Shown in pieces: positions 18,496-26,978 of a DNA stretch of 64,000 nucleotides. This stretch comes from Desulfolutivibrio sulfoxidireducens (lineage in GTDB: Bacteria; Desulfobacterota; Desulfovibrionia; Desulfovibrionales; Desulfovibrionaceae). The translations under genes and the position numbers were made by a program. Location: contig NZ_CP045508.1 of the NCBI RefSeq assembly GCF_013376475.1, positions 186,001-250,000 on the forward strand. The letters are read 5' to 3'. Numbering within the stretch: the stretch's first letter is position 1; each line of letters begins with the position of its first letter. Below the pieces are notes generated by a model. It did no database searches, was not told the origin of the DNA, and was given only the letters and a program-made list of their open reading frames with translations.

Positions 18496-18879
18496 TTACT
18501 CCGAAACAAACGTCTCCGGGACATACCCCGCCGGGAGATGCGCCGTGCCCTTCACGCATCGGATGCCCGCCTCCCGGGCCACGCGCTGGAGGATCGCGTC
18601 CACGTGGTCGCAAAAGCCGTGGCCCGCGACCCATGCGCCCTCTTCCTTATGGGCGAAGGCGCAGGTGCACCAATGGATGACCTCGGCCCCCTTGGCCTTG
18701 AGGATCCTGGCCAAGGGCACGGCGTTTTCCCCTGGACACCGGCAGGTGAAGACCCCGACGAGTTCGGGGTCCTGTTCCCGGGAAAATCCCTGCGTTGCGG
18801 TTTTCAGGCTGGTCAGGCATCCCGTGAGCGGACACCCCGACTCGTTTTTCTCACACCGGATCAGGCCTATTTTGGTCAT
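18496..18879 (-). CDS. CGGC-domain protein, first copy
   Basis: A 127-residue protein with AGGAGAG upstream. It begins MTKIGLIRCEKNESGCPLTGC and has GVFTCRCPGENAVPLARILKAKGAEVIHWCTCAF, which fits the CGGC domain. This is a small Cys- and His-containing domain of unknown function predicted to bind metal or an Fe-S centre. The family's eponymous CGGC is here represented by a CRCPG segment. Nine cysteines are present. It is 3 bases upstream of the ferredoxin gene and 36 bases downstream of the MBL-fold gene, all on the minus strand, so they are almost certainly one transcript. Confidence 0.75.
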   Translation of the reverse strand: MTKIGLIRCEKNESGCPLTGCLTSLKTATQGFSREQDPELVGVFTCRCPGENAVPLARILKAKGAEVIHWCTCAFAHKEEGAWVAGHGFCDHVDAILQRVAREAGIRCVKGTAHLPAGYVPETFVSE

Positions 18880-18915
18880 GGAGTCTCTCCTGTTCGTTTC
18901 GCGCCCGTAGCGCGT

Positions 18916-19785
18916 TCAGAATGTATCGATGATCATGCCGGCCGCCAGGGGAGTCACCCTGTCCGGCATGGCTTCCCGCATCTCCCGGATGGCCCCGGTT
19001 CCCGTGCAATGCCCCGGGAACACCTTTTTCACGGCATGTTCGCGCAGGATACGGATGGCCTCGCGCACCGCGGCGCCGTTATGGCCCGCCAGGTGCAATC
19101 CGCCGGCAAGCAGGCGTATCTCCCCGTTCCCGAAGTTCTGGCGTACCGCCTCCAGGGTGTTGGCCAGCCCGCTGTGGCAGCAGCCCAGGATGACGGCCAG
19201 GGCCCCCCTTCGTTTGAAGACCAGGCAGGCGTCGTCCGGGATGATGTCCGACCACTCGCCTTGCGGATCGAGGAACATCCCCTGGATGGACTGCGGGTTG
19301 CCCGGCAGTCTGGGGATGGCGCCCAGCATGAAGAGGCCTTGCTCGTCCAGGCGCGCATCGGAATGCACGACCCGCAGCCGGCGCTGGGAAAGCAGGGCCG
19401 GCGGGCAGGGGCAGCCGATGGCGCAGGCCACCCGGGAGGCGGCCCGCCGGTAACGCGGGATGGCGAAGGCCGGATGGGCCACGACCTCCCCATGGAAGCC
19501 GGGGAGGCGCAACAGATGCTCCAGGCCGCCGGTATGGTCGTAATGTCCATGACTCAGGGCCACGCCCCGGGCCAGGGCCGGATCAAGGCCCAACCGCTTC
19601 GCATGGGCGAGGAACAGTCCGCTTTGGCCTGTGTCCCACAGCCACAGGCCGCCGTCCGGCAACACCAGGGCCAGGCTCAGGCCGTGTTCGGCCTGGAATC
19701 CGGGGAGGGCGGCATTGTCCGCCAGGACGGCGATACGCAACCCCATGGACGGCTCGGGCGGGCAGGCGTGATCATGGGCGGCCAT
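18916..19785 (-). CDS. Metallo-beta-lactamase-fold hydrolase
   Basis: 289 residues from ATG 19785 (GAGG eight bases upstream); a GTG at 19824 would extend it by 13. The metal-binding signature SHGHYDHTGG is intact, with further ligands in GCCHSG and a terminal FPGHCTG, and the N-terminal LADN pattern. This is the subfamily annotated as beta-ribofuranosylaminobenzene 5'-phosphate (methanopterin-pathway-like) synthase homologues, whose bacterial members mostly have unknown roles. The LWLWDTGQSGLFLAHAKRLG segment is typical of that subgroup. It lies between two CGGC-domain genes, which is why a joint metal- or thiol-related function seems likely. It is cytoplasmic with no signal peptide. Confidence 0.85.
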   Translation of the reverse strand: MAAHDHACPPEPSMGLRIAVLADNAALPGFQAEHGLSLALVLPDGGLWLWDTGQSGLFLAHAKRLGLDPALARGVALSHGHYDHTGGLEHLLRLPGFHGEVVAHPAFAIPRYRRAASRVACAIGCPCPPALLSQRRLRVVHSDARLDEQGLFMLGAIPRLPGNPQSIQGMFLDPQGEWSDIIPDDACLVFKRRGALAVILGCCHSGLANTLEAVRQNFGNGEIRLLAGGLHLAGHNGAAVREAIRILREHAVKKVFPGHCTGTGAIREMREAMPDRVTPLAAGMIIDTF

Positions 19786-19911
19786 AGGCGGTGCCTCGCT
19801 TTGGGCTCGTGTGGCGTTGGACACGGACCAGTGGTGTGCAATGGAGTATGATCACGTGCAATACCGGGTTTCTCTTCAAAAACGCATTTCCTGTGTCCGC
19901 TGAACGCGACC

Positions 19912-20271
19912 CTAGCTGAAGATGTCCGCCGGCATGAAGGGATGCGTGCCGACGACGACCGGAATGCCGCATTTGGCCTTGATCTTGGCCATGATGCCGT
20001 CGGCGTGGGGACAGTGGTCCGCGATGCACGGCGCGATATGCACCACGGTTGGTTTCTCGTTCATGGGCGCGTTCCAGAGTTTGACCTGGGCCAGACGGGT
20101 GACGATCACCGCCCCGGGGCATCCGCCGCAACTGAGCAGGCCCAGGATCTCGGCCTCGCCGTATCCGGAGAAGCCCCCCACCCGGCGGTTGAAGGCCGTC
20201 AGGCAGCGGGAACAGCCGATGCAGACGTCGTCCATGGCCATCCGGCACCCCACGATAAGGATCTTTTCCAT
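19912..20271 (-). CDS. CGGC-domain protein, second copy
   Basis: A 119-residue protein starting MEKILIVGCRMAMDDVCIGCSRCL with the canonical CGGC element in LLSCGGCPGAVIV, and later HIAPCIADHCPHADGI. All are hallmarks of the CGGC domain. Nine cysteines and several histidines could ligate a metal or cluster. It is the first gene of the minus-strand run 20271-16741, separated by 126 bases from the MBL-fold gene. The two CGGC proteins differ strongly in sequence, so they are not a recent duplication. Function is unknown in the family. Confidence 0.8.
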   Translation of the reverse strand: MEKILIVGCRMAMDDVCIGCSRCLTAFNRRVGGFSGYGEAEILGLLSCGGCPGAVIVTRLAQVKLWNAPMNEKPTVVHIAPCIADHCPHADGIMAKIKAKCGIPVVVGTHPFMPADIFS

Positions 20272-20853
20272 GACAAGTGCTTCCTTGTTCGCTGGTTGTG
20301 AACCGATACCATCGCCGCGTGTCGCGCCCGCATGGCCCGGGAGCCGCTCGGACGACCCGCGCCAGTGGAAGGGGCGAAAACCTCCGGGGGCGGGGCCGCT
20401 TTTCGGGCCTGGCCGTTCGCCCCCCGAAGGCTTTGGAGGTCAAAATGCATGATCTATGCCTTTATAAAAATACTCATGATATCAATGTTTTGCAAGTATC
20501 GCTGTGTCTCTCGGGCGGGATGTGGGCGTATAATAAGCCCATACTTCGCCTGGATGGCGTATTATTCGCCTGTTCGGGGCGGCCCTCAGCAAGCATTCCC
20601 CGGTATCCATCCCCGCGTCCGGCGGCGTCGCCTCTGGCGGACCGTGGCACCCCGAGGGTGTGAAAATTGCATACATCCCGGCCGGTGATGTGCCGGAGGG
20701 CGGGCCTGGCCGCCCGCTCGGCCACGCAAGAAAAAAACCGCCCGGCGGCCTTTGGCGTCAGGCCGGGAGACGCCCCCGCCTGGACGCCATGGGGGAGCGG
20801 GGCTACAAGACAACCGGGCCCGGACGCGTCGCGCCGGGTCCTCGCGAGGGGTC
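20272..20853. other. 582-base intergenic region with AT-rich core and paired near-palindromes
   Basis: Frames here lack coding character. An AT-rich core lies at about 20440-20500, unusual for this window. Two 15-base elements, GGCGTATAATAAGCC (20525-20539) and GGCGTATTATTCGCC (20556-20570), are inverted copies of each other with two mismatches, and their centres are 31 bases apart. TATAAT within the first could serve as a -10. The region separates the divergent CGGC and glycosyltransferase genes. Confidence 0.45.
20525..20570. promoter_or_regulatory. Pair of 15-base near-palindromic elements, candidate operator
   Basis: The two elements match as inverse complements at 13 of 15 positions and each is nearly self-complementary. 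Their centre-to-centre distance of 31 bases is about three helical turns, so two dimers could sit on the same DNA face. They lie upstream of the glycan island and downstream of an AT-rich tract. Confidence 0.4.
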
Positions 20854-21852
20854 ATGGTCCAGGGGATCGAACGTCACCACGATATCGCCGCCGTCATCTG
20901 CACCACCGGCGACAGGGCCTGCCTGAAGCACGCCGTGGCCAGCCTGGCGGCGCAGACCCTTCCCCCGGACCGCTTCCACATCCTGGTGGTCCTCAACCGC
21001 GACGACGAGGCCCTGCGGCGGGACATGGAGGCCGCCCTGGCCCCCCCGGTCCTTCTGGTTACGTCCGCCGGGACCGCCCCGAGGGTGGTTCTCGAACCGA
21101 CGCCGGGCCTGTCCCACGCCCGCAACCGGGCTATCCTGGAGACCACGGCCAGGCATGTGGCCTTTCTCGACGACGACGCCGTGGCCGAGCCGGACTGGCT
21201 TTTCCATATCCTGGAGGGGTTTGGCCGGGACCCGTCCATAGCCGCCGTGGGCGGGTCCATCCTGCCCCTGTGGGAAACGCCGCCCCCGGCCTGGGTCAAG
21301 CCGCCGCTTTACACCTATTTCTCCTGCAAGAGCTTCGGCGAGGCCGAGCGCTGGCTCGGGCCGGGCGAATACTTCTTCGGGACGAACATGGCCTTTCGCC
21401 GCGACGTGCTCCTGGCCTGCGGCGGATTTCCCGTCAATCTCGGCCGCACGGGCGAAAACCTGCTCTCCAACGAGGAATGGCCCGTGTTTCGGGCCATCGA
21501 CGCCCGGGGCCTGGGCAAGCTGGCCTCGCCCCGGGTCACGGTGCGGCATCGGGTGCCGGCCGGGCGCATGACCGCCCGGTTCTTTTTTCGTCGGCTGTGG
21601 TGGCAGGGGGTGTCCGACACGGTCTTCCATCTGGAGTGCGCGGGCCGGTCCCGGGCCTTTGTCGTGCGCAAGGCCCTGGCCGATTTCGCGCGCTACTACG
21701 GGGCCCTGCCCCGGAGGCTTACGGCCGGACAGGCCACCTGGCGGCTGGCGGCGTTCAATCTCGCCCGGTGGCTGGGCATCGCCTGCGCCCTGGCCAGGCA
21801 TGCCCCGGCGGGACCGCCCTTCGGGGCCAGACCCGACGGGAGCCGCCCATGA
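20854..21852 (+). CDS. Family 2 glycosyltransferase
   Basis: 332 residues from ATG 20854, just after a GAGGGG ribosome-binding site. Longer in-frame starts add an Arg-rich, non-domain segment. The GT-A fold appears as IAAVICTTGDRACLKHAVASL, the LSHARNRAI helix, and the DXD-type motif in VAFLDDDAVAEPDW, followed by NMAFRRDVLLACGGF. C-terminal helices may associate with membrane. It transfers a sugar from a nucleotide donor to a glycan; donor and acceptor are unknown. It is the first gene of the glycan island and overlaps the next gene by ATGA (21849-21852), so the two are translationally coupled. Confidence 0.85.
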   Translation: MVQGIERHHDIAAVICTTGDRACLKHAVASLAAQTLPPDRFHILVVLNRDDEALRRDMEAALAPPVLLVTSAGTAPRVVLEPTPGLSHARNRAILETTARHVAFLDDDAVAEPDWLFHILEGFGRDPSIAAVGGSILPLWETPPPAWVKPPLYTYFSCKSFGEAERWLGPGEYFFGTNMAFRRDVLLACGGFPVNLGRTGENLLSNEEWPVFRAIDARGLGKLASPRVTVRHRVPAGRMTARFFFRRLWWQGVSDTVFHLECAGRSRAFVVRKALADFARYYGALPRRLTAGQATWRLAAFNLARWLGIACALARHAPAGPPFGARPDGSRP

Positions 21853-24059
21853 CCCGCATCTCGACCTTGATCACCAATCACAACCACGCCCGCCACCTGG
21901 AGCGGGCCGTGGAGTCGGCCCTGGCCCAGACCGTGCCCCCGCACGAGGTCATCCTCGTGGACGACGGGTCCACGGACGGCTCCAGGGATCGTATCGACGT
22001 CCTGGCCGCGCGCCATCCCGGCCGCCTCAGGCCCATTTTCCAGGACAACGCCGGCCAGGGCGCGGCCCTTGAGGCCGCCTTCGCGGCCAGTTCCGGCGAG
22101 GTCATCCTGCTTTTGGACAGCGACGACGCCTGGGACCCCCAAAAGACGGCCGCGGTCCTGCCCCGGCTCGAGGGCGCGGGCTTCGTCCAGCACAACCTGC
22201 GCCAGGGCGACAGGCCGTACCGGTCCTTTCTGATCATGTCCGAGCACCTGCGCTACATGCGGACCTTCGGGCTTTTTGATTTCTTCGTGCCCACCTCCGG
22301 GCTGTGCTTCCGCCGCGAGGTCCTTCAGGAGGTGTTTCCCCTGCCCGCAAGCCCGCTGCTTAGCATCTGCGCCGACGCCTACATCACCCGCATGGCCCTG
22401 TTTTTCTCGGAGCTTGCGACCGTGGTCGAGCCCCTGGGGACCTATCTGATCCACGACGCCAACCACTGGCACGGCGTCAAGCACCGCTTTCCCGCCCGCG
22501 TCGCCGAGATAGTGGAACTGGTCAACCAGACCCTGGCGGACCGGGGGATGGAACGCATCCCCCTGGAACGCAACTGGCGGCTTCACGGCCCGCGGGCGGT
22601 CCATACGGAGCAATCCCTGGACGCCCTGCGGGCCATGCGGGCCGAGACGCGGCAGGCCCTGCCGGCCACGGTCCTTGAGGGCTCGCTGCATCTTTCCCAG
22701 GGGAGGCACCCCGAGGCCCTGCGGGCCTTTGAGCGGGCCATAGCCATGGACGCGGCCATATCCGGCCCGGAATCGGCCGTGCCCGAGGACATCCGGCTCC
22801 TTTTGCGGGTGGCGGACGGCGGGGAGGCCGCGCCCCATGTCGGCCTGTCTCCCGAGGCCGCCGCGGCGGCCTGGTACGACATGGCCGTGTGCCTGGTGCG
22901 GCTTGGGCGGTACGAAAAGGCCCTGGACGCCTTTGCCGAGGTCCTGCGCCACGCCCCCCACCGGCTGGAGATCCACCTCAACCGCAGCGACAGCTTGCGG
23001 TATCTGGGGCGCTTCGCCGAGGCCCTGGCCGAGACGGATGTGGCCTGGGCCAAGGACCCGACGTTTCCGGGCATCGCCGAGACCCGGGACAAGGTCCGGC
23101 GGGCCATGGCCGGGACCGGGCCGAAAGGCCCGCCCGGGGACCCGGGAAACGGCCCCCGGGGGCTGAACATCCAGTTGCAGACCACCTCGCGCTGCAACGG
23201 CGCATGCATCATCTGCCCCTACCTCGACAGCTGGCACAAAAAGCATCCCGGGGAGATGACCGACGAGGTTTTTGATCGCATCCTCGGCGAACTTGCCGGG
23301 CTGACCCTGGGCAAGGTCTGCGTCTACTTCGAGAACGAGCCGCTCATGGACCCGAGGATTTTCCGGCGTATGGAGCGGATCAGGAAGGAGCTGCGCTTCA
23401 CGCTCCTGGAGATCTCCACCAACGCCTCCCTGCTGACCCCGGACCGGGCCGAGGCCCTGGCCGACGCGCTCCAGGGAATCGACCATGCCGTGTGGGTGAG
23501 CTTCCACGGCGTGGACAAACGGACCTATGAAGGGATCATGGGCCTTGATTTCGAGCGCGGGTTGGCCCATGTCCGGAACCTGGCGCGTGTGGCCGACCGG
23601 CGCGGCCTCAAGATGACCATCCGGGGCTCGGGCCTGCCCCGGGACCCGGGGCTCGGGCACGAGTTTCAGTTCACCGAGGCCCGGTTCCGGGATTTCTGGG
23701 CCGGGCAGTTCGACGATCTGGGGCTCGCCGCCCGGCCGGCCCTCAATTTTTTCCCCTACCACGACCGCTGCGGGACCATCCGGCGAAACGACATCCGTCT
23801 CCGGGCGATCCCCAGGCCCGACCTCACGGGGTTTTTCTGCCCCAGGATCGAGGGCTGGCTGCACTTCCTGCATACCGGCGAGCTGTGCATCTGCTGCATG
23901 GACTATCACCGCGAACAGGTCTTCGGCGACATCCGGACCCACAGCCTGGCGGACATCCGCACGGGCCAGGCCTTCGCCGCCCTGCGGGACATGGCCTACG
24001 GCCGGATTCCCTCGCCGCCGGACTTCATCTGCAAACGCTGCATAAGCCCCAACGGCTGA
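21849..24059 (+). CDS. Three-part fusion: glycosyltransferase family 2, TPR segment, radical SAM/SPASM-like
   Basis: 736 residues. The true start is ATG 21849, overlapping the previous stop; the open frame extends upstream but without domain content. Residues about 1-230 are a family 2 glycosyltransferase (STLITNHNHARHLERAVESA, DDGSTDGS, LLLDSDDAWDP). Residues about 265-425 carry TPR-like helices (HLSQGRHPEALRAFERAIAM, ACLVRLGRYEKALDAFAEVL). From about 437 comes a radical SAM domain with CNGACIIC (Cys449, 453, 456). After it Cys664, Cys680, 682, 683, 728 and 731 resemble a SPASM-type auxiliary cluster region. One polypeptide could glycosylate and radically modify the same target, or the fusion may only tether two activities. 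No close named homologue is known to me. Confidence 0.85.
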   Translation: MTRISTLITNHNHARHLERAVESALAQTVPPHEVILVDDGSTDGSRDRIDVLAARHPGRLRPIFQDNAGQGAALEAAFAASSGEVILLLDSDDAWDPQKTAAVLPRLEGAGFVQHNLRQGDRPYRSFLIMSEHLRYMRTFGLFDFFVPTSGLCFRREVLQEVFPLPASPLLSICADAYITRMALFFSELATVVEPLGTYLIHDANHWHGVKHRFPARVAEIVELVNQTLADRGMERIPLERNWRLHGPRAVHTEQSLDALRAMRAETRQALPATVLEGSLHLSQGRHPEALRAFERAIAMDAAISGPESAVPEDIRLLLRVADGGEAAPHVGLSPEAAAAAWYDMAVCLVRLGRYEKALDAFAEVLRHAPHRLEIHLNRSDSLRYLGRFAEALAETDVAWAKDPTFPGIAETRDKVRRAMAGTGPKGPPGDPGNGPRGLNIQLQTTSRCNGACIICPYLDSWHKKHPGEMTDEVFDRILGELAGLTLGKVCVYFENEPLMDPRIFRRMERIRKELRFTLLEISTNASLLTPDRAEALADALQGIDHAVWVSFHGVDKRTYEGIMGLDFERGLAHVRNLARVADRRGLKMTIRGSGLPRDPGLGHEFQFTEARFRDFWAGQFDDLGLAARPALNFFPYHDRCGTIRRNDIRLRAIPRPDLTGFFCPRIEGWLHFLHTGELCICCMDYHREQVFGDIRTHSLADIRTGQAFAALRDMAYGRIPSPPDFICKRCISPNG

Positions 24060-24120
24060 TCCCCGGGCGGCCACGGGCCGCATCCCCGCGCGGCCCGGGC
24101 GGCCACGGGACTTCGGGCGG

Positions 24121-26097
24121 TCATGCGCCGTTATCCGGGTCCGTGGCCAGGTATTCCCGAAGGATCAGGTCGTCGCCGACAAGGTACAGGCGATGCCCGC
24201 CGGGACCCCCGGCGGCGTGAAATCCCCGGGGCAGGGGGTAGGTGGTGACCAGGCCCGGCCGGTGGGCCGCAAAAGCCAGCCGGTCGCGGCGCAGGTCGTA
24301 GCCAAGGATCAGCGGCGGGCAGATCAGGTAGGCGAAATCCCCGACCACCCGGCAGCCCTGGAACTGCGGATAGTCCACGGGAAGCCCGCGCTGGCTCCAG
24401 GTCCCCACGTCCGGGGACAGGACGCACAGCGAGGCGTGGTTGGCGTTGCAAAAGACGAGCGTTCCCTCCCAGACGTCCCATCCGGCCAGGACGAATCCGG
24501 TCTGCGGACATTCGAACACCACCTCGGTCCGGGCGTTTTCCTGCCGCGCGCATACCAGCATCCCCCGCCGCGCGTCGCGCAGGACAAAATAGGCCGCGCC
24601 CCCGGCCAGGCGCACGGACATGGGCTCGGCGTCCGGGAAACGCCCCGGTCGCGGCGTGTCCCGGGTCTCGAGGACCCGGCCCCGGGCGTCGAGGCGGGTC
24701 ACGGTCCGGGTCCCGGCGTCCAGGACCAGGACCGCGTCCCGGTCCGGGCAGGCGTCCGCCGGCCGCAACCAGTTCCCGGGGACGGGCGTGACGCGGCCGT
24801 GGTCGGCATCGAGCAAAAAGACCGCGCCGGCCTCCGGATCGCAGGCGACAAGCCCCGGCCCGGCCCTGAAATCGGCCAGGGCAAGGAGCCGGTTGGCGAA
24901 GGGCCCCCAGACCCGGCCGGTGGGCCGCATCAGGCCCTCGCCGTCGAGGTCGGGACGCCGCAGGGCCGCAAGCCGATGCGTGAGCATGTCGAAGCCCAGA
25001 AACCTGGCCCGGAATGAGGCCTCGGCGTAGGCCGCGAAAACCTTGGCAAAGGGCAGGGGTGCGGCGTCGTCCGCCTCCGGCCGGCCCCGTTGCGGCATGA
25101 CCAGTTCCAGATGGCGATAGGACATGGTGTGGGCGTCGATCCGCTCCAGGCACCCGAGCAGGTCCTGGCGGAAGGCGGCCAGGGTCGTTTCGTCCGGGGA
25201 TTTGTCCCCGGTCTCCAGGGCCCGAAGCCGCAGGTGCAGGGACCGGACCTCGGCGGTGAAGGACAGGGCCTTGCCCGGCCTTTCCGCCTCCCTGACCGCC
25301 TGGCCCAGGGCCGCGAAGCGCGCCCCGGGCTCCTGGCAGTCCCCGGCCGGCGCGGCATTGGCGATCACGGGCGGATAGGCCTGGCGGCCGTGGGGCGGCG
25401 TGCCGGTGCCGGCCAGGACCATGCGGTCGAGCCCGGCGCTGTAGCGGAGCCCGGGATGGCCGAAATCCAGGGGGTGCAGGAAATCGGCGGCCCCGTCGCA
25501 GGTCTCGTGGAGCAGGATGACCAGGAAACAGTCCGTTCGCTCGGGGTCGAGGCCGCAGGGAAACGTCGCGGCCAACTCGCCGGCCCGGGTGGTCACAAAG
25601 AGTGGCCGGCCGCACGCCCGGCCGTCCCGGGTGAAGGGGAACAGGCACACGATCCCGGGACAGCCGAGAAGGGCCGGGTCCAGCTCCATGTCCATGGCCA
25701 GGGGGTCGCGGGTCCGGAGAAACCGCAGGGGTTCCGTGTGGGCCGGCGTGGCCACGGGGATCGCGGCCAGCTCGCGGCGCGGGGATTTCGGTCCGTCGGC
25801 CCTGGTGAGGATGCGCCGGGCCTGTTCCGGGCCGTCGGCGAGGTAGCGCGGGGCCGACGGGACCGGCAGGGGCGGCCGGCCGGCGCCGCTTGGGCGGGCC
25901 AGGACCCCGGCGTGGCCCTGGAACCGGGCCTTGGCCAGTCCGATCCGGCGGGGGCCGAAGGAATACACGTCGTAGCATCTCCAGACCAGGGGAAAGGGCC
26001 GGGACACGGCGCCAGTGTCCAGCACGGCGAAAAGCCCGGCCCGGGCGATGCAATATCCGGTCTGAAGGGCCAGGGGCGATGGCGAAAGGGTCTGCAT
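24121..26097 (-). CDS. Hypothetical protein of 658 residues with a C-terminal beta-propeller-like half
   Basis: Not recognised. It starts MQTLSPSPLALQTGYCIARAGL with no signal peptide. The N-terminal half has long helices around 270-330. The C-terminal 300 residues show repeated beta-strand units (VFLLDADHGRVTPVP, VLVLDAGTRTVTRLD, YFVLRDARRGMLV, LVFCNANHASLCVLSP, GYDLRRDRLAFA) spaced about 45 residues apart, as in a beta-propeller built from weak repeats. There are 12 or more cysteines but no cluster motif. It lies on the strand opposite the plus-strand glycosyltransferases and upstream-adjacent to a CMP-sugar synthetase gene on the same strand. The context suggests a role in glycan binding or export, but this is only context. 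Confidence 0.6.
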   Translation of the reverse strand: MQTLSPSPLALQTGYCIARAGLFAVLDTGAVSRPFPLVWRCYDVYSFGPRRIGLAKARFQGHAGVLARPSGAGRPPLPVPSAPRYLADGPEQARRILTRADGPKSPRRELAAIPVATPAHTEPLRFLRTRDPLAMDMELDPALLGCPGIVCLFPFTRDGRACGRPLFVTTRAGELAATFPCGLDPERTDCFLVILLHETCDGAADFLHPLDFGHPGLRYSAGLDRMVLAGTGTPPHGRQAYPPVIANAAPAGDCQEPGARFAALGQAVREAERPGKALSFTAEVRSLHLRLRALETGDKSPDETTLAAFRQDLLGCLERIDAHTMSYRHLELVMPQRGRPEADDAAPLPFAKVFAAYAEASFRARFLGFDMLTHRLAALRRPDLDGEGLMRPTGRVWGPFANRLLALADFRAGPGLVACDPEAGAVFLLDADHGRVTPVPGNWLRPADACPDRDAVLVLDAGTRTVTRLDARGRVLETRDTPRPGRFPDAEPMSVRLAGGAAYFVLRDARRGMLVCARQENARTEVVFECPQTGFVLAGWDVWEGTLVFCNANHASLCVLSPDVGTWSQRGLPVDYPQFQGCRVVGDFAYLICPPLILGYDLRRDRLAFAAHRPGLVTTYPLPRGFHAAGGPGGHRLYLVGDDLILREYLATDPDNGA

Positions 26098-26135
26098 GCC
26101 GTGATCTTTCGGACGCGGGGGGGCGTCCCGTCTCC

Positions 26136-26885
26136 CTATCCGATTCCGGGCGCGCGAGGCGGACGGCGCACGTCCGGGGACCCGAAGTCGAACAGGTTGT
26201 TTTCAAGGATGTGTTCGGCCAGCCTGAAATCGGCCGGGCCGTCGATGTCCACGAGGCCGGCCGGGTCGGCGATCTCCTTGATGAAGACGCCGAAGGGCTG
26301 AAGTCCTTCCAGGTTTGTGAGCCAGAAGCCGTGGAACAGCCCCAGGGTGGCAAGCCCCCGGCCGGGGGCCACGGGCGGGCGCGGCCGGAGCGGGGAGCCG
26401 TCCATGGCCTGATACGCCGGGTGTTCGAGGGAAAAGCCGGCGACGGCCCAGACGTTGCGGAAGCCGGCGTCCAGCGCGGCGACGAGTTCCCGCACAAGGC
26501 CCACGTCGCGAAAGGGGCTGGTGGGGTAGAGCTCCACGCACTGCGCGGGTTCGTATCCCTGGTCCCTGAGCCGGCCCAGGGTGAAGGCCAGGCCGTCCCC
26601 GATGGGGGAGTCGTCCCGGGCGAGCTCCGGGGGGCGCGCAAAGGGGACCTCCCCGCCCCACAGTCTGGCCGTGTCCCGGATCTCCGGGTCCTCGGTGGAG
26701 ACGATGACCCGATCGAAGCACCCCGAGGCCAGGGCCACGCGGATGGAATAGGCGACAAGGGGCATGCCGCACAGGGGCAGGATGTTTTTTCGCGGCAGGC
26801 CCTTGGAGCCGCCCCTGGCCGGGATGAAGGCCATGCGGCGCGGCTGGCGTGGGGACGCGGGGCGTGGGGGCTCGGGCCGGGACAT
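26136..26885 (-). CDS. Acylneuraminate cytidylyltransferase family protein
   Basis: 249 residues from ATG 26885, which has GGGGAGG upstream at a longish distance; TTG at 26954 is a weaker alternative. The CMP-sugar synthetase signature FIPARGGSKGLPRKNI is intact, followed by CGMPLVAYSIRVA, VIVSTEDPEI, and LYPTSPFRDVGLV. The C-terminal DIDGPADFRLAEHIL supplies acidic residues that bind metal and nucleotide. Family members activate nonulosonic acids such as Neu5Ac, pseudaminic or legionaminic acid with CTP. A second and quite different cytidylyltransferase lies at 34485-35213. It is flanked by a DUF115/MptE-like gene on the same strand, and NeuB lies 3.4 kb away on the other strand. Confidence 0.88.
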   Translation of the reverse strand: MSRPEPPRPASPRQPRRMAFIPARGGSKGLPRKNILPLCGMPLVAYSIRVALASGCFDRVIVSTEDPEIRDTARLWGGEVPFARPPELARDDSPIGDGLAFTLGRLRDQGYEPAQCVELYPTSPFRDVGLVRELVAALDAGFRNVWAVAGFSLEHPAYQAMDGSPLRPRPPVAPGRGLATLGLFHGFWLTNLEGLQPFGVFIKEIADPAGLVDIDGPADFRLAEHILENNLFDFGSPDVRRPPRAPGIG

Positions 26886-26978
26886 GTCGCGGTTCGCCTC
26901 CCCTGTGGATGCGGTCTTTGCGGTTCTGGGCGCGCGTCCATGAGGCGATTGCAAAAAGCGCGCGGGTTTTTTCCGCGA

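Noticed and set aside
20667..21848. Upstream extension of the GT2-TPR-radical SAM gene
   Set aside because: It overlaps the first glycosyltransferase in another frame and has no domain; ATG 21849 at the stop overlap is the natural start.
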